Shown: positions 8,882-17,093, counted from the stretch's first letter. The stretch is DNA of 64,000 nucleotides from Pseudoneobacillus rhizosphaerae (GCF_917563885.1 NZ_CAKJTG010000001.1:1-64000); one strand, 5' to 3'. Made by a program: numbers and translations. The notes: generated by a model from the sequence alone, not told the origin.

Positions 8882-10192
8882 CTGAAATTTTCACTTAAAC
8901 AGATTATTGGTCTCCTATCCGTAACATTAATCGGTGTCCTTTTAGCCGTTTCGTTTCATCAACCATTGGTAGTAGGCTTTTTACCTGGATATTTATTATT
9001 GGTTGGATTAGCAAAGGGAAATGGAGTTTCTTTTAAAAAAATTATTTTTATCAGTAAAAAGGGTGTAAAACGAACGAGTGGCGTTATTTGGATTTTGTTT
9101 CTAGTTGGTTTTTTATTACCATCTTGGTATTTAGCTGGAACAATTGATCAGATGGTGTCTGTTGCCTTACATTTTATTACCCCTCAACATTTTTTTACGT
9201 TGTCATTTGTTGTAGCCATTATCTTCTCAATGATTTTAGGTACTTCTGTTGGAACATTAAGCTCTATTGGTATACCCATTATGGGGAGTGCCATTGCGCT
9301 ACATATACCCGTTGAAATTGTGGCCGGCGCATTAATTTCAGGTGCTTTTGTAGGCGACAGAACATCACCTTTTTCGAGTGCCCATCAGTTATTAGCACAA
9401 ACAGTTGAAATAACAGTAAAACAACAATTCCGTGCAATGGGTGTCACAAGTATGTTGGCTATTTTATCAGGAATTTTCTTTTATAGCTTTTTAGATAATC
9501 GTTTACTTAATGAAATTCACAATCAAGTTTCCGTAAATAGGATAAGCCTATCGTTTTGGGAATTTATTCCACCTATGATATTAATATTAATGGTCATTAT
9601 GCGAATAAAAGTCTTATATGCCTTTCTATGTAGTATAGTGTTTGCGTGTTTACTCGCTATGTGGAATGGAGTCGGATTACTAAAGCTAATCCTCTCATTA
9701 TGGTATGGGATAACGGGATTAGGTGGTGGCTTAAAGAATATGTATTTATTGCTATTATTCCTTGGCCTAGCAGGTGCCTATAACGGTTTGCTTGAGGAAC
9801 TAAAAGTGATTCAAAGCATTTTAGACCGTTGGCTTCAAACATCCTATACCATTTTTAGTGATACTCTTAAAATTATGGTGACTACATTAGGAATTACTTT
9901 AATCGCAGCTAATCAAACTTTGCCAATCATTTTAACTGGAAGATCCTTTTTAGAATATTGGTCTTCAAAATATAGTAAAGAAGAACTTGCAAGGGTAATG
10001 GCAGATTCGACTATGCTTTTCCCTGGAATTGTTCCTTGGAGTGTACTAACCATAATGTGTAGTACCATTACAGGTGTTTCCATCTTTGACTACTTTAGCT
10101 ATGCTATTTTCCTTTGGATCCTTCCGATATTTACGATTTGTCTATCTGTAATTAAAATGAATCGACAAAAAGGAATTTTAAAAACGTCATAA
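8882..10192 (+). CDS. nhaC: Na+/H+ antiporter, NhaC family (probable CTG start)
   Basis: Integral membrane antiporter of about 436 aa. NhaC-type signatures are GTSVGTLSSIGIPIMG and GAFVGDRTSPFSSAHQLLA. The first conventional start in frame is TTG 8966, but it has no SD and would remove the first helix (IIGLLSVTLIGVLLAVSF). The frame stays open upstream to a stop at 8864. CTG at 8882 sits 7 nt after GGAGGG (8869-8874), giving an N-terminus of KFSLKQIIGLL. I therefore choose the rare CTG start. The likely role is sodium and pH homeostasis. Followed closely by a small two-helix protein gene. Confidence 0.88.
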   Translation: MKFSLKQIIGLLSVTLIGVLLAVSFHQPLVVGFLPGYLLLVGLAKGNGVSFKKIIFISKKGVKRTSGVIWILFLVGFLLPSWYLAGTIDQMVSVALHFITPQHFFTLSFVVAIIFSMILGTSVGTLSSIGIPIMGSAIALHIPVEIVAGALISGAFVGDRTSPFSSAHQLLAQTVEITVKQQFRAMGVTSMLAILSGIFFYSFLDNRLLNEIHNQVSVNRISLSFWEFIPPMILILMVIMRIKVLYAFLCSIVFACLLAMWNGVGLLKLILSLWYGITGLGGGLKNMYLLLLFLGLAGAYNGLLEELKVIQSILDRWLQTSYTIFSDTLKIMVTTLGITLIAANQTLPIILTGRSFLEYWSSKYSKEELARVMADSTMLFPGIVPWSVLTIMCSTITGVSIFDYFSYAIFLWILPIFTICLSVIKMNRQKGILKTS

Positions 10193-10294
10193 TGCTACGG
10201 TATTTATATTCTTTACCATCTCCTGTTTTTGAATACAGTTTTTACTTTTGTGGAATTGTAAAAATAAGTCGATTTTTAAATGGGGGTGGCAAAT

Positions 10295-10531
10295 TTGTTC
10301 CATTGGGAATTTCTCCTATCTATTTTGGCTGTTATTGTGTTATCAGGTGGACTTTTATACACATTACGAGTGGCCAAAAGACAACGATATCAAGGTGAAT
10401 ATGATGTGGAAATTAGTGATAAGATACAAGAACACCCGATTACAAAAAACCCAGTTTTTCTAGCATATATAATAGGGCTTGGTTTAGCACTAGCTTATAT
10501 GGTTTATGTTGCATTAAGTGGTAAATATTAG
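10295..10531 (+). CDS. Small two-helix membrane protein, 78 aa, unknown
   Basis: Begins FHWEFLLSILAVIVLSGG and has two hydrophobic segments (about residues 5-22 and 54-74). Between them is a charged linker (RVAKRQRYQGEYDVEISDK). Ends VYVALSGKY. TTG 10295 lies 5 nt after GGGGGTGG; an ATG at 10280 in the same frame has no SD. Located about 100 nt after nhaC and before a terminator, so it is probably cotranscribed with nhaC. Family not recognised. Confidence 0.7.
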   Translation: MFHWEFLLSILAVIVLSGGLLYTLRVAKRQRYQGEYDVEISDKIQEHPITKNPVFLAYIIGLGLALAYMVYVALSGKY

Positions 10532-10536
10532 TAAAA

Positions 10537-10574
10537 AAAAAGGCTTTGTTCACTCTTTCGAACAAAGCCTTTTT
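10537..10574. terminator. Terminator after the nhaC operon
   Basis: AAGGCTTTGTTC pairs perfectly with GAACAAAGCCTT and has A-rich and T-rich flanks, so it can work in both directions. Confidence 0.85.
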
Positions 10575-10639
10575 ATTGAACCAATTATCTGTTGTCGAAT
10601 AAGTTGTAATAGCACAATAGATGTGAGGTGATTTCGAAA

Positions 10640-11233
10640 ATGAATGAAAATAGCCAACATTTTGAAGTGGCACAACCGGATGCAAAGGCGCCATTGTTTC
10701 ATGCAGAAGCATATAATAATATTGAGAAGTCTATCGTAGAAATTCAATTAAAGGATTATCGTGGTAAATGGATTGTCCTATTTTTTTACCCGAGTAATTT
10801 TACCTTTGTTTGACCAACTGAATTGGCAGCGGTCGCTGCTGTTTACCATGAATTTAAAGCATTAAATGCAGAGGTACTTGCTATTAGCACAGATAGTGTC
10901 TATTCGCATAAAGTTTATACAGAGGTTTCAAAATTATTAATAAATCTTCCATTCTTACTTGTAAGTGATCGGACACATCAGATTAGTAAAAGCTACCAGG
11001 TGTTAAATGAAAAAATAGGAGCGTCGTCCAGAACAACATTCATTATTGATCCAGAAGGAGTTATCGCTGCTAGATTAAGTAATCCTCCAGATGTAGGAAG
11101 AAATATATATGAAATCTTAAGGTTGATAGCAGGAATTCAACATAATAAAGCTACAGGAGAAGTTATTCCTGCAAATTGGATGCCAGGTCAATCAGGGGTA
11201 AAAAGGGATATTAAATGGATTGGACGTTTTTAG
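10640..11233 (+). CDS. Selenocysteine peroxiredoxin, AhpC-like, with no cysteine (UGA read as Sec58)
   Basis: Thiol/selenol peroxidase of 197 residues, encoded by two open segments joined through UGA at 10811-10813. The motif PxxxTxx(C) reads PSNFTFV-U-PTELAAV, so Sec58 replaces the peroxidatic Cys. The catalytic Arg is in SRTTFIIDPEG. The C-terminal AhpC motif normally reads EVCPANW; here it is EVIPANW (Ile176), so the resolving Cys is missing, and no Cys occurs anywhere in the protein. It would act as a 1-Sec enzyme reduced by an external thiol such as thioredoxin or bacillithiol (inference). ATG 10640 is about 9 nt after GAGGTGAT. Monocistronic. A SECIS-like hairpin follows the UGA. Confidence 0.92.
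10826..10839 (+). promoter_or_regulatory. Bacterial SECIS-like hairpin in the peroxiredoxin gene
   Basis: GCAGC pairs with GCTGC around the loop GGTC, extendable by two G-U pairs. It begins 12 nt after the UGA, the same spacing as in the formate dehydrogenase gene of this window, and shares the loop core GGTC. Confidence 0.8.
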
Positions 11234-11239
11234 GAATAG

Positions 11240-11346
11240 AAAAAAGCCCCCATAAATGGGGGCTTCTGCGTATTGAGGCGGAGACTGCACGCCACATCGT
11301 GCATGTCTTACGACGTGTCTTCGACTTACACAATTCAGCTCATCGC
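11240..11346 (-). ncRNA. Putative small RNA with its own promoter and terminator
   Basis: On the minus strand a SigA-type promoter TTGTAT (11381-11376), 17-nt spacer, TATATT (11358-11353) predicts a start near 11346. The transcript would end at a strong terminator (AAGCCCCCAT/ATGGGGGCTT, 11265-11244, then six U). The roughly 105-nt body is GC-richer than its surroundings. It holds small stems: two consecutive GTC-loop-GAC mini-hairpins, then GCACG-loop-CGTGC. No ORF of useful length is present. It lies convergent to the selenoperoxiredoxin. I cannot assign an RNA family. Confidence 0.6.
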
Positions 11347-11410
11347 TTGATAAATATAACACGGTTACCTAACGAATACAAGACAGAAATTATTTCCTTT
11401 TAAAAAAACT

Positions 11411-11578
11411 TTATTGCTTGCTAATTTCTTCTTCAAAATAGAAGCTTGGTTTTTCCTTTAAAGTATAAGAATATTTCTTCATATTTGCTACATAGCTAAA
11501 CTTATTTATAGTAACTGTTTCTCCTGTTGTGTTTAAAATAACTTTTTCTCCTTCAATGAACTTATTGTTTTGTTTCAT
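11411..11578 (-). CDS. Small basic protein, 55 aa, unknown
   Basis: Minus-strand frame with ATG at 11578 after GCAGGAGACTAGT (good SD). Begins MKQNNKFIEGEKVILNTTG, continues with a predicted beta-rich stretch (ETVTINKFSYVANMKKYSYTL) and ends YFEEEISKQ. The pattern resembles a small SH3/KOW-like beta barrel, but I cannot assign a family. It lies upstream of the small-RNA promoter on the same strand with no clear terminator between them, so readthrough into the RNA is possible. Confidence 0.6.
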   Translation of the reverse strand: MKQNNKFIEGEKVILNTTGETVTINKFSYVANMKKYSYTLKEKPSFYFEEEISKQ

Positions 11579-11824
11579 ACTAGTCTCCTGCCTTTTAATT
11601 ATTCTTCATCTTTTTGGAGAAAAACTCTATCTATCCATTCCCCTATTTATATTATCTCATACTTTTCATGAAATTTACCTAGCTCAAGTTAATTAAAAAT
11701 AATAATTATGGGAATTTTTATGATTTTGAAGGGGAAATTGCCACGTATGATGAAACCTGTACAAGTAAACCTTAATAGTGGAAAGGTATTTAGATTTCCG
11801 ATTAAATCAAAAGGAGTGCTATTC

Positions 11825-12154
11825 ATGAACTTACAGGCGTGGCTAACTCCGCTTTTGACTATGGGGAGGAAAAAGAAAAAGAGTGGAAGAGGGATGATGT
11901 GGGCATCCATCATTAGTGTGATTATTAGTGCGATTGCATTGAGAGGCCTGAAGAATGGTCAAATGGAAATGCCGACAAATCCTTTGAAAAATAAAGCCTC
12001 GAAAATGAGTAATACGGTTGACATCCAAAAATTTCTAACTATGAAAGATCGGACGGTATTAGCGGAATTCGCAAATGAAATTGCGCCAAAAACGAACGAG
12101 GATATTCAAAAGGTAGCGGATAATAATAATCTTAATGAGGATAATTCTATATAA
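11825..12154 (+). CDS. Small protein with one hydrophobic segment, unknown
   Basis: 109 aa starting MNLQAWLTPLLTMGRKKKK. A basic cluster precedes one membrane-like segment (MMWASIISVIISAIALRG), then a hydrophilic tail containing TVDIQKFLTMKDRTVLAEFANEI. The frame extends upstream to 11708, but only ATG 11825 has an SD (AAAGGAGTG, 7 nt away). Followed by a terminator; monocistronic. Family not recognised. Confidence 0.65.
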   Translation: MNLQAWLTPLLTMGRKKKKSGRGMMWASIISVIISAIALRGLKNGQMEMPTNPLKNKASKMSNTVDIQKFLTMKDRTVLAEFANEIAPKTNEDIQKVADNNNLNEDNSI

Positions 12155-12160
12155 TACATG

Positions 12161-12192
12161 AAAAGCTCTAGATATCTTTCTAGAGCTTTTTT
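12161..12192 (+). terminator. Intrinsic terminator
   Basis: AAAAGCTCTAGA/TCTAGAGCTTTT hairpin followed by a T tract, right after the 109-aa gene. Confidence 0.8.
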
Positions 12193-12278
12193 TCTTTGAT
12201 AAGACAGCTTTTTAAAAGGAATTAATGTAATAAGGGAGAATAAGTATAATATGTTCTTATTAAAGGAGGAAAATACAA

Positions 12279-12653
12279 ATGGTGTTTCAATATGTAGGAA
12301 TTGACCATATCCAGTTGGCAGCTCCTAATGGCTGTGAAGTGATGGCGCGAAAATTTTGGGGAGAGAAAATTGGATTAACTGAAATAGAGAAGCCTGAAAG
12401 CTTGCAAGGAAGAGGTGGCTGCTGGTTTGAATTTGGCCACCAGCAATTACATATTGGTGTTGAGGCAGATTTTCAGCCAGCTAAAAAAGCACATCCAGCT
12501 TTTTTAGTTAAAAATCTTGAAGCGTTTCAAAAGCATTTGGAGCAAAACGATATCAAAACAAAAGAAGATGCGCCTATTGATGGAAGAACTCGCTTTTTTA
12601 TTAGCGATCCATTTGGAAATAGAGTTGAATTTTTAGAATACCAAGTCAAATAA
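12279..12653 (+). CDS. VOC (glyoxalase/bleomycin-resistance fold) family protein
   Basis: 124 aa, two betaalphabetabetabeta modules. Candidate metal ligands of the vicinal-oxygen-chelate fold are His in GIDHIQLA, His in QQLHIGVE and Glu in RVEFLEY, so metal binding looks intact. The substrate is unknown; family members include glyoxalases, dioxygenases and drug-binding proteins. Strong AAAGGAGGAAAA SD before ATG 12279. Monocistronic between two terminators. Confidence 0.85.
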   Translation: MVFQYVGIDHIQLAAPNGCEVMARKFWGEKIGLTEIEKPESLQGRGGCWFEFGHQQLHIGVEADFQPAKKAHPAFLVKNLEAFQKHLEQNDIKTKEDAPIDGRTRFFISDPFGNRVEFLEYQVK

Positions 12654-12661
12654 ATGGGAAT

Positions 12662-12698
12662 CCTCTTAGTCACATAATGTGATGATAGAGGCTTTTTT
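12662..12698 (+). terminator. Intrinsic terminator after the VOC gene
   Basis: CCTCT...AGAGG closing an inner TCACAT/ATGTGA stem, followed by a T tract. Confidence 0.7.
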
Positions 12699-12750
12699 TA
12701 TTAATTAATAATTGTATTATTTGTGAAAAATGGTACTGAGGTGAAGGCTT

Positions 12751-13161
12751 TTGAATAAAGTTGGAAAGTATGCCCAAAGGGAAGATATGGACGAACTTCA
12801 GTTAATGAATATGGTTTTTGAATTGGCTGAGAGGGATCGTATGCTAATGTGGTTGCAAGGGTATATCGATACAGTAATAGAGAAGATGCCGACATTTGCC
12901 AAGAGTATTTTGCAAGAGAGAAAGGTGAAATGGGAGGACACTAAAGAATATGTCCGTGCTCAAATTGCAGATATCGGAACACAAGAAGAGTTTATCGAAG
13001 CAGCCAAAAAAACAAGAAAAGAATTTGCCCTGTTTATAAAAGAAAACTATCCACAATTTCAATCTTTATTATTTCGGTATTATGACGGTCATTTAAACGA
13101 ATTAGATCTCCGTAAATTCGTCTATCATAGAAGATTTGGTCAAAAAAAATATATGACATGA
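12751..13161 (+). CDS. Alpha-helical protein of unknown function, 136 aa
   Basis: TTG start after TGAGGTGAAGG. The protein is hydrophilic and strongly charged, with predicted helices throughout (DELQLMNMVFELAERDRMLMWL, then IDTVIEKMPTFAKSI). The end is basic (KFVYHRRFGQKKYMT). No signal peptide or membrane segment. Family not recognised. It precedes a small RHH-like gene by about 100 nt; the two could share a transcript. Confidence 0.65.
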   Translation: MNKVGKYAQREDMDELQLMNMVFELAERDRMLMWLQGYIDTVIEKMPTFAKSILQERKVKWEDTKEYVRAQIADIGTQEEFIEAAKKTRKEFALFIKENYPQFQSLLFRYYDGHLNELDLRKFVYHRRFGQKKYMT

Positions 13162-13265
13162 AGTTTTAGGGTTTTTATCCTCCTCGCAAAATATGTAGCA
13201 ATATGTTATATTTTGTCTATCAATATGCTACCACTTTGCTATTATGGAGATACGGGGGTGAAAAT

Positions 13266-13463
13266 GTGACTGAACCAACAAGTAGAATTCAACTTAATAT
13301 GCGAATTTCGAAGGAAACTTCAATGAAACTAGATGAAATTGTTGAATATTATCAACAAAACACAAAGCTTGGAAGAATTTATAAAGCTGATGTCTTAACG
13401 GATATTATTGATAAATCGTATGAGCTAATGAAAAAGCAGATGAGTATGTCGAAAAAATACTAG
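13266..13463 (+). CDS. Small ribbon-helix-helix-like protein
   Basis: 65 aa from GTG 13266, 5 nt after GGGGGTGAA; the frame extends further upstream without an SD. The sequence RIQLNMRISKETSMKLDEIV has the short beta strand followed by a helix seen in MetJ/Arc-type repressors. A second helix carries YKADVLTDIIDKSYELMKK. A DNA-binding role is plausible but inferred from this pattern alone. It lies 32 nt upstream of the AlaX-type gene, so it may be cotranscribed with it. Confidence 0.65.
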   Translation: MTEPTSRIQLNMRISKETSMKLDEIVEYYQQNTKLGRIYKADVLTDIIDKSYELMKKQMSMSKKY

Positions 13464-13495
13464 AAATTCGGGTGGAATTTGAAGGGACCTATTAT

Positions 13496-14710
13496 ATGGA
13501 GATTAAAAAATTATTTTATCAAAATTCTTACATACAGACTTTTACGTCAAAAATAATAAAACAAGAAATAGATGAAAATGGTCTTTGGTATATCGTGCTA
13601 GAAGAAACGGCATTTTACCCAACTGGCGGTGGACAACCTTTTGATACAGGAACAATAAATAACATTCGTGTATTAAATGTAGAAGAAATCGATGGCGCTA
13701 TTCGGCACTATTTGGAAACACCTGTTATAGATACTAAGGGGAAGTTGGATGGTCAAATTAACTGGGAACGACGATTTGATCACATGCAGCAACATGCGGG
13801 ACAGCATATTTTATCTGCTGCTTTTGATGAGTTATTAAATTATAAAACAGTTAGCTTCCATTTAGGTGAAGAAGTATTAACCATCGATTTAGATATTGAG
13901 GAACTAACCGAAAATGAAGCAGTCATTGTTGAAAAACGTGCCAACCAAATTATATTAGAAAATCGTCCCATTCAAACCATATGGGTTTCACAAGCAGAAT
14001 TATCACAATATCCACTTCGAAAACAACCAAAAGTAATGGAAAATATCCGACTAGTGATTATTCCTGAATTTGATTATAACGGGTGTGGCGGAACTCATCC
14101 GAGTTCAACAGGACAAGTCGGAGCGATAAAAATTTTAGATTGGGAAAAACAAAGAAAAAAGATTCGTCTCCGATTTATATGTGGTAATCGAGTGTTACAA
14201 CAATTTCATATAAAACATCAAATACTTACTCAGCTTACCAAGTTACTGAATGCTCCTGAACAAGGGATGATACAGTCGTTAGAACGGTTATTAGAGAGTG
14301 TGAAAAGTTCAGATAAGCAATTAGAAGAGGCTCGGCAAACACTTCTACAATTTGAAGCAAGGGAAATGACCAAAACACAGCTAAAGATAAATGGACAAGG
14401 GGTTATTACCAAGGTAGTACAGAATCGATCTTTAAAGGACTTGCAACAGCTTGCCCGTATCATTACCAATTTGTTAAATGAAGTTATCGTCTTCTTAATA
14501 TCAGAAAATGAATCTCAGCTCCAAGTCGTAATCGCTAGGGGATCAGGCCAACAGGTAAGTATGAAAGAATTGCTTGCAGATATACTTCCTACTATTAATG
14601 GTAAAGGTGGAGGTAATGAGGTTATGGCACAGGGTGGAGGAGATTTGGTACTTACAGGTAACGAACTATTAGAAATAGCTTTAAAGTCCATTGCTATTCC
14701 ACAAGTTTAA
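13496..14710 (+). CDS. Alanyl-tRNA editing protein (AlaX-L type)
   Basis: 404-aa stand-alone homologue of the AlaRS editing domain that hydrolyses mischarged Ser-tRNA(Ala). Zinc-binding motifs are visible: HAGQH (HxxxH, near residue 98) and CGGTH (CxxxH, near residue 198). The N-terminus has the beta-barrel signature FYPTGGGQP. The C-terminal ~180 aa contains a coiled-coil-like segment (LERLLESVKSSDKQLEEA) and a DHHA1-like end with GGGNEVMAQGGG. That makes it the long AlaX form. ATG 13496 has AAGGGA about 8 nt upstream; the in-frame GTG at 13472 has none. Followed by a terminator. Confidence 0.9.
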   Translation: MEIKKLFYQNSYIQTFTSKIIKQEIDENGLWYIVLEETAFYPTGGGQPFDTGTINNIRVLNVEEIDGAIRHYLETPVIDTKGKLDGQINWERRFDHMQQHAGQHILSAAFDELLNYKTVSFHLGEEVLTIDLDIEELTENEAVIVEKRANQIILENRPIQTIWVSQAELSQYPLRKQPKVMENIRLVIIPEFDYNGCGGTHPSSTGQVGAIKILDWEKQRKKIRLRFICGNRVLQQFHIKHQILTQLTKLLNAPEQGMIQSLERLLESVKSSDKQLEEARQTLLQFEAREMTKTQLKINGQGVITKVVQNRSLKDLQQLARIITNLLNEVIVFLISENESQLQVVIARGSGQQVSMKELLADILPTINGKGGGNEVMAQGGGDLVLTGNELLEIALKSIAIPQV

Positions 14711-14741
14711 AACCTCCAAATAATTTTTTTGGGGGTTTTTT
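14710..14741 (+). terminator. Intrinsic terminator after the AlaX-type gene
   Basis: AAACCTCCAAA pairs with TTTGGGGGTTT and runs into a T tract. Confidence 0.7.
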
Positions 14742-14902
14742 GCCTGACCTTTATTGTGGGAATTATAGGGAAAAAATATTGATGAGTTAGGGTTCATGTG
14801 TTTTAATTAAATAAACTGAATAGTCATTTTGTTTTAGCGTAATAGGATAAACCTGGAAGTACAGGTTTTAGAGAAAATCTTGTCATAGCAGGAGGAATAT
14901 AA

Positions 14903-16411
14903 ATGATTACAACAAAATCAGCACTGGAACAATTTAAGGAATTAGATGAAAAAATCACCCATTTATCGACTGTTTCGGCATTAGTTGGATGGGATCAAAA
15001 AGTGATGGCACCTAAAAAAGGAAGAATGCTATTCTCAAAGGCATATTCAACTTTAGAAACGGAAATTTTTAAATTAATGATTTCGAAAGAAATGGGAGAC
15101 TATTTAACAGAATTAACAACGAATAAAGATAATTTTGATGATGTTACTAATGCTAGAATTCGTGAACGAAAGATTTTTTATGATAAATTTAAAACGATCC
15201 CTACTGATTTGTATCAAGAATATTCGACGTTAACATCAGAAGCAAACCATATATGGGAAGAAGCACGAGCTAATAATGATTTTAATCATTTTCTTCCATA
15301 TTTAGAGAGAATCATAGAAATGAAAAGAAAATTCGCAGAGCTATACGGATATAAAAGTCATCCATATGATGCCTTATTAGATGAATTTGAACCAGGTTTA
15401 ACAGTTGAAAAATTAGATCCACTATTTGCCGAATTACGGAAGGTAAGTGTTGAACTATTAAAAAGAATTCAACATTCATCTACCAAAACTCCGGAAGAGA
15501 TTTTTGAAAAAACTTACAGTGTTGAGAAGCAAAAGGAGTTTAATAAGTATATGCTTCCAATTATTGGATTCGACATGGAAGCTGGAAGACTTGACGAAAC
15601 GATTCATCCATTTGCACAGCCTATGAACACTGGCGATGTAAGAATAACAACAAGATATTTAGAGCATAACGTTAGATCAGCTATTTTTGGAACTATTCAT
15701 GAAGCTGGTCATGGGATATATGATCAAAATATTAATAAAGATTTTGAAGGAACGGTTTTACGGAATGGTACATCCTTTGGTATCCATGAATCACAATCTA
15801 GGTTTTTAGAGAATATGGTTGGAAGAAGCAAGGAATTTTGGAAATATTTTTACCCTACTTTACAAAGTTATTTTACAGAACAGTTAGGTGAAACCACTGT
15901 AGATGATTTTTATAAAGCGATAAATACAGTTAAACCTACTTTCATTCGAGTGGAAGCAGATGAATTAACCTATAACCTTCATATTATGGTTCGCTATGAA
16001 ATTGAAAAAGGCTTAATCGCTGGAGAGTTCATAGCCAAAGATCTACCAACAATATGGAATAAGAAAATGGAAGAATATTTGGGGATTATTCCGAAAAATG
16101 ATCGTGAAGGAGTACTACAGGATGTTCATTGGTCATTTGGTGGACTAGGATATTTCCCATCCTATACATTAGGGAATTTATATGCAGCACAAATATTAAA
16201 CACGATTGAACAGGAAATGCCGGAATTTTATCAAAATATTGAATCGGGAAGATTTGACTTAATTAAAAATTGGTTGACATCTAAAATCCACCAATATGGA
16301 AGCCTTATATCACCCTATGAATTAATTGTGAAGGTTACAGGGGAAGAGCTTAATGCTAAGTATATGGCTGACTATTTAAATACTAAGTATTCAAAAATAT
16401 ATGACCTGTAA
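14903..16411 (+). CDS. ypwA: Metallocarboxypeptidase, M32 family (YpwA-like)
   Basis: 502-aa cytoplasmic zinc carboxypeptidase, a member of the thermostable carboxypeptidase Taq family. The zinc motif HEAGH lies at residues 266-270. The family signatures DVRITTR, HESQSRFLENMVGRS and the C-terminal IRVEADELTYNLHI are all present. Length equals B. subtilis YpwA. Strong SD (GCAGGAGGAATATAA). The upstream 190 nt hold a small ACCTG/CAGGT stem but no recognisable riboswitch. Likely role: turnover of peptides with broad C-terminal specificity. Confidence 0.95.
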   Translation: MITTKSALEQFKELDEKITHLSTVSALVGWDQKVMAPKKGRMLFSKAYSTLETEIFKLMISKEMGDYLTELTTNKDNFDDVTNARIRERKIFYDKFKTIPTDLYQEYSTLTSEANHIWEEARANNDFNHFLPYLERIIEMKRKFAELYGYKSHPYDALLDEFEPGLTVEKLDPLFAELRKVSVELLKRIQHSSTKTPEEIFEKTYSVEKQKEFNKYMLPIIGFDMEAGRLDETIHPFAQPMNTGDVRITTRYLEHNVRSAIFGTIHEAGHGIYDQNINKDFEGTVLRNGTSFGIHESQSRFLENMVGRSKEFWKYFYPTLQSYFTEQLGETTVDDFYKAINTVKPTFIRVEADELTYNLHIMVRYEIEKGLIAGEFIAKDLPTIWNKKMEEYLGIIPKNDREGVLQDVHWSFGGLGYFPSYTLGNLYAAQILNTIEQEMPEFYQNIESGRFDLIKNWLTSKIHQYGSLISPYELIVKVTGEELNAKYMADYLNTKYSKIYDL

Positions 16412-16493
16412 GAGGAACCTTTCGAGGAGTAGTTTTCAGAAGCGGTAAATAGTCACTATAAGTTTAAAATTAGTTATTTGAATCAAATTAAAG

Positions 16494-16538
16494 CATACAA
16501 AGAAAAGCATCGAAAAATTCGATGCTTTTCTTTGTATG
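16494..16538 (+). terminator. Long perfect hairpin after the M32 gene
   Basis: A 21-bp perfect inverted repeat (CATACAAAGAAAAGCATCGAA and its complement) around an AAA loop. The 3' arm contains TTTTCTTT, so it probably terminates transcription. The rest of the 304-nt gap (16412-16715) shows no gene. Confidence 0.7.
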
Positions 16539-16715
16539 GTTCCATTAGAAGAGTTAGAGAAGAAAATATAAAATAGTATTAATAATTCACATTAGATTCC
16601 TATTTAACGAAGTTGACAAAATTAATGTATTAAAAAGTGATGTCAGTCACAAAATTAAACAGTTGGTTATGTCAAAATAAGGTTAATTAATCAATTTACG
16701 AATGGGGGTTGAATT

Positions 16716-16946
16716 GTGAAAAACTACTATCTTCTTGAAGTATTAGACGGGGTATATTTTGTTCAATTTAAAGGAAATAAAGATTCTTTAGTATATTCGG
16801 TTGATCAGGAAGAAGCTTGGAAGACTTCAAATTTACAGGCTGCACAAAATATGAAAATATGCTTAATGAGAATTTATAATATTTCTTCTAAAGTAGTAGT
16901 TTATGATCAATACCCTATGGAAGGCGGAGGCACTTTATTTGCCTAA
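16716..16946 (+). CDS. Small protein, 76 aa, unknown
   Basis: GTG start 5 nt after GGGGGTTGA. Begins MKNYYLLEVLDGVYFVQF and ends YPMEGGGTLFA. Likely a small soluble alpha/beta protein without signal peptide. It is followed by a terminator (16965-16998). Family not recognised, but the SD, the terminator and the length make it credible. Confidence 0.6.
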   Translation: MKNYYLLEVLDGVYFVQFKGNKDSLVYSVDQEEAWKTSNLQAAQNMKICLMRIYNISSKVVVYDQYPMEGGGTLFA

Positions 16947-16964
16947 TTTGAAGAAGTTAGAACG

Positions 16965-16998
16965 AACGCTTATCTTTGATTAGATAAGTGTTTTTTTA
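16965..16998 (+). terminator. Intrinsic terminator after the 76-aa gene
   Basis: AACGCTTATCT pairs with AGATAAGTGTT (one G-U) and is followed by a T tract. Confidence 0.75.
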
Positions 16999-17001
16999 TT
17001 G

Positions 17002-17093
17002 AAAAAAAAAAGCGTCTGACAAGTCAGACGCTCCGTCCCTTCTGGTCCGAACTGGTTAAGTGTCCCGCAACAAGCGAATGTTCCAGAAGGGAC
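17002..17093 (-). ncRNA. Putative small RNA with SigG-like promoter (possibly CsfG-like)
   Basis: On the minus strand an RNA of about 90 nt would start at 17093. Its first 11 nt (GTCCCTTCTGG) pair perfectly with CCAGAAGGGAC at its other end (17045-17035), enclosing about 37 nt that contain GCGGGACAC. A second hairpin AGCGTCTGA/TCAGACGCT (17032-17011) followed by nine or more U residues is a textbook terminator. Upstream are TGCATA (17128-17123), 17 nt, and TATAATA (17105-17099). TGCATA fits the SigG -35 consensus TGMATA, and TATAATA differs from CATNNTA at one base. The forespore promoter and size suggest the sporulation RNA CsfG, but I cannot confirm that name. Confidence 0.7.

Noticed and set aside
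10811-10813. Stop codon in the peroxiredoxin as a sequencing error
   Set aside because: It falls on the catalytic codon and is followed by a hairpin with the same spacing as in fdhF.
11266-11346. Possible tRNA-Sec in the GC-rich stretch beside the selenoperoxiredoxin
   Set aside because: No cloverleaf, no UCA anticodon arm and no acceptor stem could be drawn on either strand.
11215-11403. 62-aa plus-strand ORF over the small RNA region
   Set aside because: It overlaps the end of the peroxiredoxin gene, lacks an SD and covers a minus-strand promoter-to-terminator unit.
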